Below are positions 1 to 5,354 of a stretch of 11,094 nucleotides of DNA, one piece after another; within the stretch, counting starts at the first letter, position 1, and each line of letters opens with the position of its first letter. This DNA comes from an uncultured bacterium. GTDB taxonomy: Bacteria > Patescibacteriota > Minisyncoccia > Phycocordibacterales > UBA1006. A model generated the notes under the pieces. The model ran no database searches. It was not told the origin of the DNA and saw only the letters and a program-made list of their open reading frames with translations. The stretch covers positions 1-11,094 of the forward strand of contig CAIXMG010000081.1 of NCBI GenBank assembly GCA_903920485.1, written 5' to 3'. A program made the position numbers and the translations under genes.

Positions 1-135
1 CTCACCGCCCGTCAATTCAAGGGAGCCGGTAGCACCCGAAGTCTGCGCCTCGCGTGGCCTAAGGTGAGATTGGTGACAGGGAATAAGTCGTAACAAGGCA
101 CGGGTAGCGGAAGCTGTTCGTGGATCAATTCAATT
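1..135 (+). rRNA. 16S ribosomal RNA, 3' end (partial; 5' part outside window)
   Basis: Bases 3-14 match the universal decoding-site segment (CACCGCCCGTCA) and 85-97 carry AAGTCGTAAC, the other strand of the decoding site. Between them lies helix 44. Helix 45 is clear: ACGGGTAGC (100-108) pairs with GCTGTTCGT (113-121) around the conserved GGAA loop, the site normally dimethylated by KsgA. GGATCA follows at 122-127, as in all bacteria. Where the CCTCCTT anti-Shine-Dalgarno tail should come, the sequence reads ATTCAATTG. The mature 3' end cannot be fixed from sequence; by analogy with E. coli it lies about 8-12 bases after 127. Base 2 is T where the family has A (E. coli 1396). The gene runs in from the left edge, so only the last ~8% is visible. 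Confidence 0.95.
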
Positions 136-357
136 GAAAATCGGTTAGATTTATCTAGCTCTATTGTCGATGCAGGACGTAAGTCAAGCGATGATTGCTT
201 TATCATCATTAAAATAAGCACGGTAACTTAGCCTTCGTTAGGCCAAGTCGAAAACCAGGGTTGTGTCATTCTGTACAGAGACATAACATGGTCATAGGGC
301 GAAACAAAAGAGTTCGTAAACCTATCACGAGATGCATAATCACGCTTCCAGACTTTG
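136..357 (+). other. 16S 3' trailer / spacer without tRNA or 23S
   Basis: About 220 bases between the 16S 3' end and the terminator. I see no tRNA (no GTTCRA T-arm with a matching acceptor), no 23S 5' end and no convincing ORF. It contains small possible hairpins: GATGAT (190-195) with ATCATC (202-207), and CTTAGCC (227-233) with GGCCAAG (241-247, one mismatch). One of these, or pairing with the 16S leader outside the window, could be the processing stem. No CCTCC occurs anywhere in this stretch, so an anti-SD displaced downstream by an intron is not visible. Confidence 0.6.
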
Positions 358-385
358 AAAAAGCACCTAATATTAGGTGCTTTTT
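358..385 (+). terminator. Intrinsic terminator of the 16S transcript
   Basis: A perfect 28-base inverted repeat: AAAAAGCACCTAATA facing its complement, ending in TTTTT. GC-containing core AGCACC/GGTGCT, closed by a TAATATTA centre. It ends the 16S transcript about 230 bases past the rRNA and implies that 23S and 5S are not co-transcribed here. The symmetric A/T tails could let it work in both directions. Confidence 0.85.
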
Positions 386-404
386 CATTTGCATAATCGG
401 TCTA

Positions 405-433
405 TTGACAATAGCACTATGTTATGCTATTCT
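405..433 (+). promoter_or_regulatory. Consensus-like sigma-70 promoter for the 482 gene
   Basis: TTGACA at 405-410, a 17-base spacer, then TATTCT at 428-433. This is the best-matching promoter in the window. Expected transcription start is near 440, giving a leader of about 42 bases before the ATG at 482. Confidence 0.8.
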
Positions 434-481
434 GGCTCAGAACAAATTTGTTCAAGCCCTTTCACTTTTAAAAAAATAAGA

Positions 482-979
482 ATGAAAAAAGTAATGTTTT
501 TCTTCGGCGTGCTGACAATGTTGGCCGCTGGCGGTGTATCCGCACAAACTAGTCATATTCTGGATTCTGACGACCCCAGTAATATGTGGTCAAAGGTTGT
601 GGCCGCTGCTGGAAATGAATTCACTATCTCCTTCGAAGCTATGCCTTCCGATACGGCCATCGCTATGGAAGGTATCAGGCTTAGCATAGGAGACGACGAT
701 CACCGTTCCTATGGTGCCACCTATGTTACGGTCCCCCTTATAACGGTCAACCGTTCCAACCGCAAACAGTATTCAATGATTACCGTGAACAGCATGGACG
801 ATGCGGTGTGGGGCAGGCTTAAAGAACTAGGTGCTATTGATAAGTTGAGTATGAGTACCGGGCGGGATTTTTCTTTCGCGCTTACCAAATTGATACTTCA
901 CAGTATCAGGAACGGTAAGCCGATGGCATACCATATCACGAAAAAAGGTGCATCAAATGTTGCTGCCCTGTTGCCGTAA
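482..979 (+). CDS. Secreted hypothetical protein with signal peptide
   Basis: A 165-residue protein that I do not recognise. The ATG at 482 is chosen because it starts a textbook signal peptide: two Lys after Met, a hydrophobic stretch (VMFFFGVLTMLAAGG, residues 4-18) and a VSA site before Q22. The same frame is open further upstream, but those starts lie before the predicted transcription start near 440. The mature part is soluble, with no further membrane segment, no Cys and no obvious catalytic motif; it has some acidic runs (DSDD, DDD). A strong promoter (405-433) and its own terminator make it a single-gene unit, so it may be well expressed. The leader just before the ATG is A-rich (TTTTAAAAAAATAAGA) with no GGAGG. 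Exported by Sec, fate unknown. The existence of the gene is likely; the function is unknown. Confidence 0.8.
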   Translation: MKKVMFFFGVLTMLAAGGVSAQTSHILDSDDPSNMWSKVVAAAGNEFTISFEAMPSDTAIAMEGIRLSIGDDDHRSYGATYVTVPLITVNRSNRKQYSMITVNSMDDAVWGRLKELGAIDKLSMSTGRDFSFALTKLILHSIRNGKPMAYHITKKGASNVAALLP

Positions 980-1003
980 TATGTAGTGACTAACTTAACA
1001 AAT

Positions 1004-1032
1004 AAAAGGCCGGTTTCAATGCCGGCTTTTTT
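1004..1032 (+). terminator. Intrinsic terminator after the 482 gene
   Basis: GCCGG and CCGGC arms around a short loop, extended by A-T and G-T pairs (AAAAG with a T-run), followed by TTTTTT. It lies about 25 bases after the stop codon at 977-979. Confidence 0.8.
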
Positions 1033-1092
1033 ATTGCAGAATTTATATCTCTTTGAGAACATCATTTTTCCCTTATCGCCCTACGATACGAT

Positions 1093-1494
1093 TTGCCTGT
1101 GGAAAAGGCGGAATTCAAGTTGTTGGTTGAGGAAAAAAGATCCTGGTATAAAGGTATTGGAAAGGTCTTTTGTCCCGCTTTGAACGAGGAGGCGGTTTTC
1201 AATGCGAAAGGATTTTATCATTTGCAACGCAATGGCTCTGGTGAACTAAGAACCAGAAAGCAGCAAATCCTTAGAATGAATCTTCTTCGTCATGTCCCAG
1301 AAACCATTCGTGATTCTGGAATAGTGGATTATCAGATCAGGAAGGGTATCCATTATTGGGAGCTTGGAAAAGTGATTGGTGATAACCAGATTACGGTAAT
1401 CTTAAGAAGGGTTGGGCAAGGAGAAGTCCATTTCTATAGTGTTTGGAAGAAAAGAAGGATAACAAAAAAGCCGTCCGAAGGACAGCTACTTTGA
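1093..1494 (+). CDS. Small protein, possible BECR-fold RNase/toxin; non-AUG start
   Basis: An open frame of about 133 residues ending at TGA 1492-1494. The frame is open back to 1057 but has no ATG; the only plausible starts are TTG 1093 or GTG 1099, so the 5' end is uncertain. Visible pattern: a W-Y near the N-terminus, then FNAKGFYHLQRNGSGELR (residues ~36-53, one His with a Gly-rich turn and Arg), a Leu/Pro segment (LLRHVPETI), then a strand-rich C-terminal half with ITVILRRVGQGEVHFYSV. This order (GF-HL, LP-I, V-VR-G--HF-SV) recalls small proteins assigned to the BECR fold (barnase/EndoU/colicin E5-D/RelE-like nucleases) that are common as orphans in CPR and phages. That is a resemblance from memory, not a search result. 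No antitoxin-like partner is adjacent. The last residues overlap a degraded terminator hairpin. Confidence 0.55.
   Translation: MPVEKAEFKLLVEEKRSWYKGIGKVFCPALNEEAVFNAKGFYHLQRNGSGELRTRKQQILRMNLLRHVPETIRDSGIVDYQIRKGIHYWELGKVIGDNQITVILRRVGQGEVHFYSVWKKRRITKKPSEGQLL
1465..1492 (+). terminator. Weak or decayed terminator hairpin overlapping a gene end
   Basis: AGC-c-GTCC, loop GAA, GGAC-a-GCT preceded by AAAAAA. One C-A mismatch interrupts the stem and the T-run is broken (TACTTT), so it looks like a once-standard terminator that has drifted. It lies inside the last codons of the 1093-1494 frame. Confidence 0.4.
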
Positions 1495-1495
1495 A

Positions 1496-1545
1496 ATGCT
1501 CATTTCCAGCTTCTAAGCCGAATAAAGCTTTCGCTTCATGAGCAT
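1496..1545. repeat. Nested inverted repeat in the pre-uvrB spacer
   Basis: ATGCTCAT (1496-1503) and its exact complement ATGAGCAT (1538-1545) enclose a second pair, AGCTT (1508-1512) and AAGCT (1525-1529). Together they could form a two-tier stem-loop in RNA or a protein site in DNA. The rest of the spacer (1546-1636) holds nothing else I can name. Confidence 0.4.
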
Positions 1546-1636
1546 GAGGTCACTATATCATAATTGTTTTGCCGATCAAGTGCAGGAAGCCCAAAACTTG
1601 ATAAAGAATTTATCCAGTTTTTTATTTCTCCAAAAA

Positions 1637-1645
1637 TGCTAGAAT
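1637..1645 (+). promoter_or_regulatory. Extended -10 promoter of uvrB
   Basis: TGC followed by TAGAAT (1640-1645) is an extended -10 element; no good -35 is seen 17 bases upstream (T-rich). Expected start near 1652 leaves a leader of only ~8 bases (before ATG 1660) with no SD. I see no LexA-like box. Confidence 0.6.
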
Positions 1646-1659
1646 AGCCGGATAACCCC

Positions 1660-3756
1660 ATGAAAACCAATAAATTGGTCATAAAATCAAAATACGAGCC
1701 GGCGGGGGACCAGCCGGAGGCCATCAAGGCGCTGGTTGCAGGACTGAAAAAGGGGATGCAGAAGCAGACCTTGTTGGGTGCGACCGGAACTGGAAAGACG
1801 TTCACGATGGCGAACGTCATTGCTCAGATCCAGAAACCGACATTGGTGATCGCGCACAACAAGACCCTTGCAGCTCAGCTTGCCCAGGAGTTTACCGAAT
1901 TCTTTCCCGATGCTGCAGTGCATTACTTTGTCTCATATTATGATTACTATCAGCCAGAAGCGTACATGCCGATGACGGATACCTATATTGAAAAAGACGC
2001 TCAGATCAACGAAGAAATCGATCGTCTTCGTCATGCCTCGACGCAGGCGCTGTTGACTCGCACGGATGTCATTATCGTCGCATCCGTCTCGTGCATCTAC
2101 GGATTGGGTTCCCCGGAAGAATATAAGGAGCTTCACCTGATGATCCGTGTCGGCATGGAAATCACCAAGCGCGAGCTGATGGAAAAGCTCGTCGGCATTC
2201 ATTTTGCGCGAACCACCGCCGACCTTTTATCAGGGCAGTTCCGTGCCGTTGGAAACAAGGTGGACATCATGCCCGTTTCCGAAAAGTTCATGTATTCGGT
2301 AACATTCACCGGAAACATCGTTACCAACATCCAGTGCATCGATCCCGTGACCTCCACTGTCCTCGAAACGCCGACGGAATTTTTCCTGTTTCCGGCAAAG
2401 CACTTCCTGACCGGCGGTCCCAAAAAAGAGCGTGCGGAAAAACTGATCGCCGCCGAGATGAAAGACGTGGTGAAAAAATTTGAGAAAGAGGGAAAGCTGC
2501 TGGAAGCGGAACGAATCAAGCGGCGAACCCAGAATGATCTCGCGATGATCCGTGAAATCGGCTACTGTTCGGGTATCGAGAACTACTCGCGACACTTGTC
2601 GGGCAAGAATGCCGGCGAACCGCCGGAAACCCTCATGTCATACTTTCCACATACTGCTGATGGCAAGCCAGACTTTTTGACGCTGATCGATGAATCTCAT
2701 GTTACGTTGCCACAGCTGCACGGCATGTACGCCGGCGACGCGTCGCGAAAGAATACGCTCGTGGATTTCGGCTTTCGTCTGCCCAGTGCCAAGGACAACC
2801 GACCCTTGAAATACGACGAATTTGAAACCAGAATTGGTCAGGTGATCTACACATCCGCGACGCCGTCGAAGATCGAGCTTGAGACTTCCGATCAAGTCGT
2901 CCAGCAGATCATCCGTCCGACAGGGCTGGTTGATCCGATTGTCGAGATTTTCCCCGTTACTCCCGGCGGAGAGTCCCCCTCTTTTAGAGGGGGTGCCGAA
3001 GGCGGGGGAGTATATCCAGGCCAGATTCAGCATTTCATAACTCATACCGAGGAAGAAATCAAGAAGGGCGGACGAGTGCTTGCCACGACCCTTACCAAAA
3101 AAATGGCCGAGGATCTTTCGGAATATCTTAAGGAGCGCAAGATCAAGGCGGAATACTTGCACAGCGACGTGAAGACGATCGACCGCATCAAGATCATCAC
3201 GGAATTCCGCCGGGGGAAATTCGACTGCCTGGTCGGAGTGAACTTGCTCCGAGAAGGGCTCGACATGCCGGAAGTAACCTTCATCGGCATTCTTGATGCT
3301 GACAAGGAAGGGTTCCTTCGTTCGGAAACGTCACTGATCCAGACCATCGGACGTGCCGCGCGAAACGTGGACGGTCACGTGATCCTGTATGCCGATCATA
3401 TTACCGGTTCGATGGAACGCGCGATCGGCGAGACGAAGCGCCGCCGTGATACCCAGTTGGCATTCAACAAGAAGCACGGCATTACGCCCATGACGATCTC
3501 GAAGGCCATCAACGACATCAGCGCGAAGATGGAGTCCGACCATGACAAGGCGGTGTCTGCGAACCTGAAGCTGGACGAGCAGCTGTTTGCCGACAACCCA
3601 AAGGAGCTGATCAAGATCAAGACGGACCAGATGAACGACGCGGTGGCGGACCTCGACTTCGAGACGGCCGCGATCCTGCGCGACGAGATCCAGGCGATCA
3701 GGGAACGCAGCGGGGAGGCCAAGGCTAAGAAAAAACCGCGAAGAAATTTCAAGTAA
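1660..3756 (+). CDS. uvrB: UvrABC excinuclease subunit B
   Basis: UvrB is the damage-verifying helicase-like subunit of nucleotide excision repair: UvrA loads it on DNA and it then recruits UvrC. The 698 residues cover the whole family. Walker A is GATGTGKT (40-47), the beta-hairpin region that clamps the strand is YYDYYQPEAY (93-102), the Walker B DESH is at 344-347, and YTSATPSKIE (397-406) is helicase motif III-like. The second RecA-like domain carries ATTLTKKMAEDL (475-486), LHSD, GVNLLREGLDMPEV and QTIGRAARN. A C-terminal UVR domain (about 648-682, MNDAVADLDFETAAILRDEI) is the UvrC/UvrA contact. The length exceeds E. coli (673) partly through a 16-residue insertion at 437-452 encoded by a palindromic element. 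ATG 1660 is chosen from family alignment and the promoter just upstream. It is a single-gene unit with its own terminator; uvrA lies 2.5 kb downstream on the same strand, and uvrC is not in the window. Confidence 0.97.
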   Translation: MKTNKLVIKSKYEPAGDQPEAIKALVAGLKKGMQKQTLLGATGTGKTFTMANVIAQIQKPTLVIAHNKTLAAQLAQEFTEFFPDAAVHYFVSYYDYYQPEAYMPMTDTYIEKDAQINEEIDRLRHASTQALLTRTDVIIVASVSCIYGLGSPEEYKELHLMIRVGMEITKRELMEKLVGIHFARTTADLLSGQFRAVGNKVDIMPVSEKFMYSVTFTGNIVTNIQCIDPVTSTVLETPTEFFLFPAKHFLTGGPKKERAEKLIAAEMKDVVKKFEKEGKLLEAERIKRRTQNDLAMIREIGYCSGIENYSRHLSGKNAGEPPETLMSYFPHTADGKPDFLTLIDESHVTLPQLHGMYAGDASRKNTLVDFGFRLPSAKDNRPLKYDEFETRIGQVIYTSATPSKIELETSDQVVQQIIRPTGLVDPIVEIFPVTPGGESPSFRGGAEGGGVYPGQIQHFITHTEEEIKKGGRVLATTLTKKMAEDLSEYLKERKIKAEYLHSDVKTIDRIKIITEFRRGKFDCLVGVNLLREGLDMPEVTFIGILDADKEGFLRSETSLIQTIGRAARNVDGHVILYADHITGSMERAIGETKRRRDTQLAFNKKHGITPMTISKAINDISAKMESDHDKAVSANLKLDEQLFADNPKELIKIKTDQMNDAVADLDFETAAILRDEIQAIRERSGEAKAKKKPRRNFK
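2959..3015 (+). repeat. Palindromic repeat element inserted in frame in uvrB
   Basis: CCCCCTCT (2975-2982), loop TTT, AGAGGGGG (2986-2993) is a perfect 8-bp hairpin. An outer pair ACTCCC (2959-2964) / GGGAGT (3006-3011) encloses it. The extra codons run 2968-3015 (48 bases, 16 residues: GESPSFRGGAEGGGVY) and sit between two Pro-Gly pairs (CCCGGC and CCAGGC). Typical UvrB proteins read straight through this point. The layout resembles the in-frame palindromic elements known in Rickettsia. Low complexity and Gly-rich translation argue for an inserted repeat rather than a functional domain. Confidence 0.75.
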
Positions 3757-3758
3757 AG

Positions 3759-3780
3759 CGTCCCAAGGGACGTTTTCTTG
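3759..3780 (+). terminator. Intrinsic terminator of uvrB
   Basis: CGTCCC-AA-GGGACG followed by TTTTCTTG, starting three bases after the TAA stop. Short but canonical. Confidence 0.75.
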
Positions 3781-3795
3781 TTGCTTATGAAATAC

Positions 3796-3824
3796 TCGAC
3801 AGATTGGTTATTTTGTGATATTAA
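3796..3824 (+). promoter_or_regulatory. Promoter of the acyltransferase-like gene
   Basis: TCGACA (3796-3801), a 17-base spacer, TATTAA (3819-3824). The same -35 variant, TCGACA, is used before uvrA. Predicted start near 3831 gives a leader of ~16 bases with no SD before ATG 3847. Confidence 0.55.
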
Positions 3825-3846
3825 AAGGGTAACTAAAACTTAATAC

Positions 3847-4542
3847 ATGAAAAAAATTAAAAAATTCATCCTCAAGTGGGTTAGACTGGCCTTGGTGGTG
3901 ATCTGGAAGATTGTCTGGTTTTTTATAGGACCCCCCATCAATTTTCTGTGGTTCCTTACGGAATCCTTTCATAAGAGTCTTGCCCAATGGTGGCTCGAGC
4001 ATACGAAGTGGACCATCGTCGGCGACATCCCAAAAATCGATAAGTTCATTCTCATCCTGGCGCCGCACCGTCAGGCCGGCGGAGACGTCATTCGCGGACT
4101 TGCCATGAAAGAGATCCTCGGATTTCCGGAACCTACGTATACTCTCATAAAACTGGAAGTCTTCTGGCTTCCGCCTGCTGAGCATTTCCTCAGATGGGTA
4201 GGGGGACTTCCCGTCGATCGTTTTCATGCCTTACCTTATGAAGAACGCGAGACGGCGGTACCAGCGCTCAAGAAGTTGCTTATGAACGGCAGAAGACGCG
4301 TGCTGGTGATCACGCCTGCGGGGTCACGCACAGAAAGGCCGTGGGAAAGGAATTTCATGCGGATTGCTCGAGAGGCCAATATTCCATTGGTCCTTGCTGC
4401 ATTCAATTATGAAACGAGGGTTGCAACCATTTCCGAAGAGCCGCTTTATGTCACGAATGACGAATTCGTCGAGCAGAAAATCATGGAATTCTATGGCAAG
4501 TATGCAAACGGATACCAGCCTGTCTTTAAGGAAAAGAAATAA
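3847..4542 (+). CDS. Divergent membrane-anchored acyltransferase (PlsC/LPLAT-like)
   Basis: A 231-residue protein. A basic start (MKKIKK) is followed by one long or two short hydrophobic segments (about 8-38), so it is held in the membrane with the rest in the cytoplasm. The body resembles the small lysophospholipid/glycerol acyltransferase family: APHRQAGGD (72-80) at the place of the catalytic HX4D box, FLRWVGGLPVDR (114-125) at the place of the G-G-x-x-V-x-R block, and ITPAGSR (155-161) at the place of the PEGTR box, then IAREANIPLVLAAFNYE as in the family. The HX4D motif has five residues between H74 and D80 instead of four, and the Glu of EGTR is Ala. It may therefore be inactive, use another substrate, or have shifted chemistry. 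Its promoter is independent of uvrB and it ends at a strong hairpin shared with the convergent lipoprotein gene. Family call likely; substrate unknown. Confidence 0.75.
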   Translation: MKKIKKFILKWVRLALVVIWKIVWFFIGPPINFLWFLTESFHKSLAQWWLEHTKWTIVGDIPKIDKFILILAPHRQAGGDVIRGLAMKEILGFPEPTYTLIKLEVFWLPPAEHFLRWVGGLPVDRFHALPYEERETAVPALKKLLMNGRRRVLVITPAGSRTERPWERNFMRIAREANIPLVLAAFNYETRVATISEEPLYVTNDEFVEQKIMEFYGKYANGYQPVFKEKK

Positions 4543-4562
4543 CAAGGGTTTCACAACCAAAT

Positions 4563-4596
4563 AATAAGGCCCTTCCGTTTACGGAAGGGCCTTATT
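4563..4596. terminator. Bidirectional terminator between convergent genes
   Basis: A perfect 15-bp stem, AATAAGGCCCTTCCG (4563-4577) and its complement (4582-4596), with loop TTTA. It lies between the plus-strand acyltransferase-like gene (stop 4542) and the minus-strand lipoprotein gene (stop 4619). There is no long T-run on either side, so the A/T base of the stem must serve for both directions. Confidence 0.8.
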
Positions 4597-4618
4597 CAAT
4601 TGTGGGTGACGTTCGCTG

Positions 4619-5233
4619 CTATTCCTTTGTGAGGGCAAACTCCTTAGTGAGATCCGCGTCCTTCTTGAGGGCTGCCTTTCTTATTGACTCGTGAATCGCG
4701 TCTATCTTGTTGTTCACGTTGACAACCTCGGGATCTTGACGCTCGGCGAGCACTCTGATTTCGGGGAGGGCTCTGAGGTCAGATACGAAAGTATCCTCTT
4801 GGGTATCAAAGATCACCTGTTTCGCCATGGAGAGCATCAGTGCCTTGCCGTCGGGACGGTTGTTGAGTATCTTCTCGAGCTTGGTTCCTTGCATTTCCCA
4901 ATAGCGATTAAGGATAGCCTCTTGCTGATTGACCAGGCTTGTGAGCGTATCATTGTTCTTGATCAGGCTGTCCTCGAAAAGCACCAGAAGATGGTTCTTT
5001 TTAAGACGCTTATTCCAGGTCTCGTTGGCCTTGATGGGCTGTAGGGAGGGTTCCTGGCTGTCCGTCTGCGACGTAAGATAAGCTACCTCGTCCTGGAGCG
5101 TTTTGATGGAGTCTCGAGTGATGGCGAGCTTTCGTTCGGCCTCGTCGAGTTTGATCTGTGGTGTACACGAAGGAAGGAGGAGGGTGAAAATCCCGAAGGA
5201 TCCGAGCAATAAGAATGAAACATTTCTTTTCAT
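4619..5233 (-). CDS. Putative lipoprotein with coiled-coil segment
   Basis: Read on the minus strand, 204 residues, stop TAG. The start is set at 5233 rather than the upstream in-frame ATG at 5296 because it opens a clean lipoprotein signal: Lys-Arg, a hydrophobic run (FLLLGSFGIFTLLL) and a lipobox LPSC with the acylated Cys at residue 23. After the Cys comes a charged, heptad-like helix (about residues 28-55, LDEAERKLAITRDSIKTLQD), then mostly helical, polar sequence to the end, rich in Lys, Asp and Glu. No enzymatic motif is seen. It is probably exported by Sec, lipidated by Lgt and anchored on the outer face of the cytoplasmic membrane. Function unknown. The upstream ATG version would bury the signal peptide behind 21 residues and lies before the predicted -10 box. 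Confidence 0.8.
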   Translation of the reverse strand: MKRNVSFLLLGSFGIFTLLLPSCTPQIKLDEAERKLAITRDSIKTLQDEVAYLTSQTDSQEPSLQPIKANETWNKRLKKNHLLVLFEDSLIKNNDTLTSLVNQQEAILNRYWEMQGTKLEKILNNRPDGKALMLSMAKQVIFDTQEDTFVSDLRALPEIRVLAERQDPEVVNVNNKIDAIHESIRKAALKKDADLTKEFALTKE

Positions 5234-5249
5234 TTGAGGGGTTTTTGGG

Positions 5250-5255
5250 GTTATA
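5250..5255 (-). promoter_or_regulatory. -10 box of the lipoprotein gene
   Basis: On the minus strand TATAAC lies 16 bases before the ATG at 5233, so the mRNA leader would be ~10 bases (roughly CAAAAACCCCTCAA region). No clear -35. It supports the downstream start and shows no SD. Confidence 0.45.
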
Positions 5256-5339
5256 AAATTTGAAACAACAGTTATTATTGGCTCATAGATTATCATGTAA
5301 AAAGATATATGTCAATAATTACCGCAATGCCTTTGTTAC

Positions 5340-5348
5340 TGCTACACT
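5340..5348 (+). promoter_or_regulatory. Extended -10 promoter giving a leaderless mRNA
   Basis: TGC plus TACACT (5343-5348) is an extended -10. With the usual 6-7 base gap, transcription starts at 5355, which is the A of the start codon. A -35 is not obvious, as is common with extended -10 promoters. Confidence 0.6.
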
Positions 5349-5354
5349 GGTTAT

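Noticed and set aside
136..357. tRNA or displaced anti-SD (16S intron) in the trailer
   Set aside because: No cloverleaf can be drawn and no CCTCC or CTCCT occurs before the terminator.
261..479. 72-codon frame across the 16S terminator
   Set aside because: It runs through the terminator hairpin and the next promoter, has no family-like features, and would require transcription through both.
986..1183. 65-codon frame overlapping the 1093 gene
   Set aside because: It starts in a terminator and overlaps a frame with better protein-like composition.
2199..3752. Long minus-strand frames opposite uvrB
   Set aside because: They mirror the codon structure of uvrB, have Ser/Arg/Phe-rich low-quality translations and no recognisable motifs.
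5234..5296. Upstream ATG (5296, minus) for the lipoprotein gene
   Set aside because: It would put 21 residues before the lipoprotein signal and lies upstream of the predicted -10.
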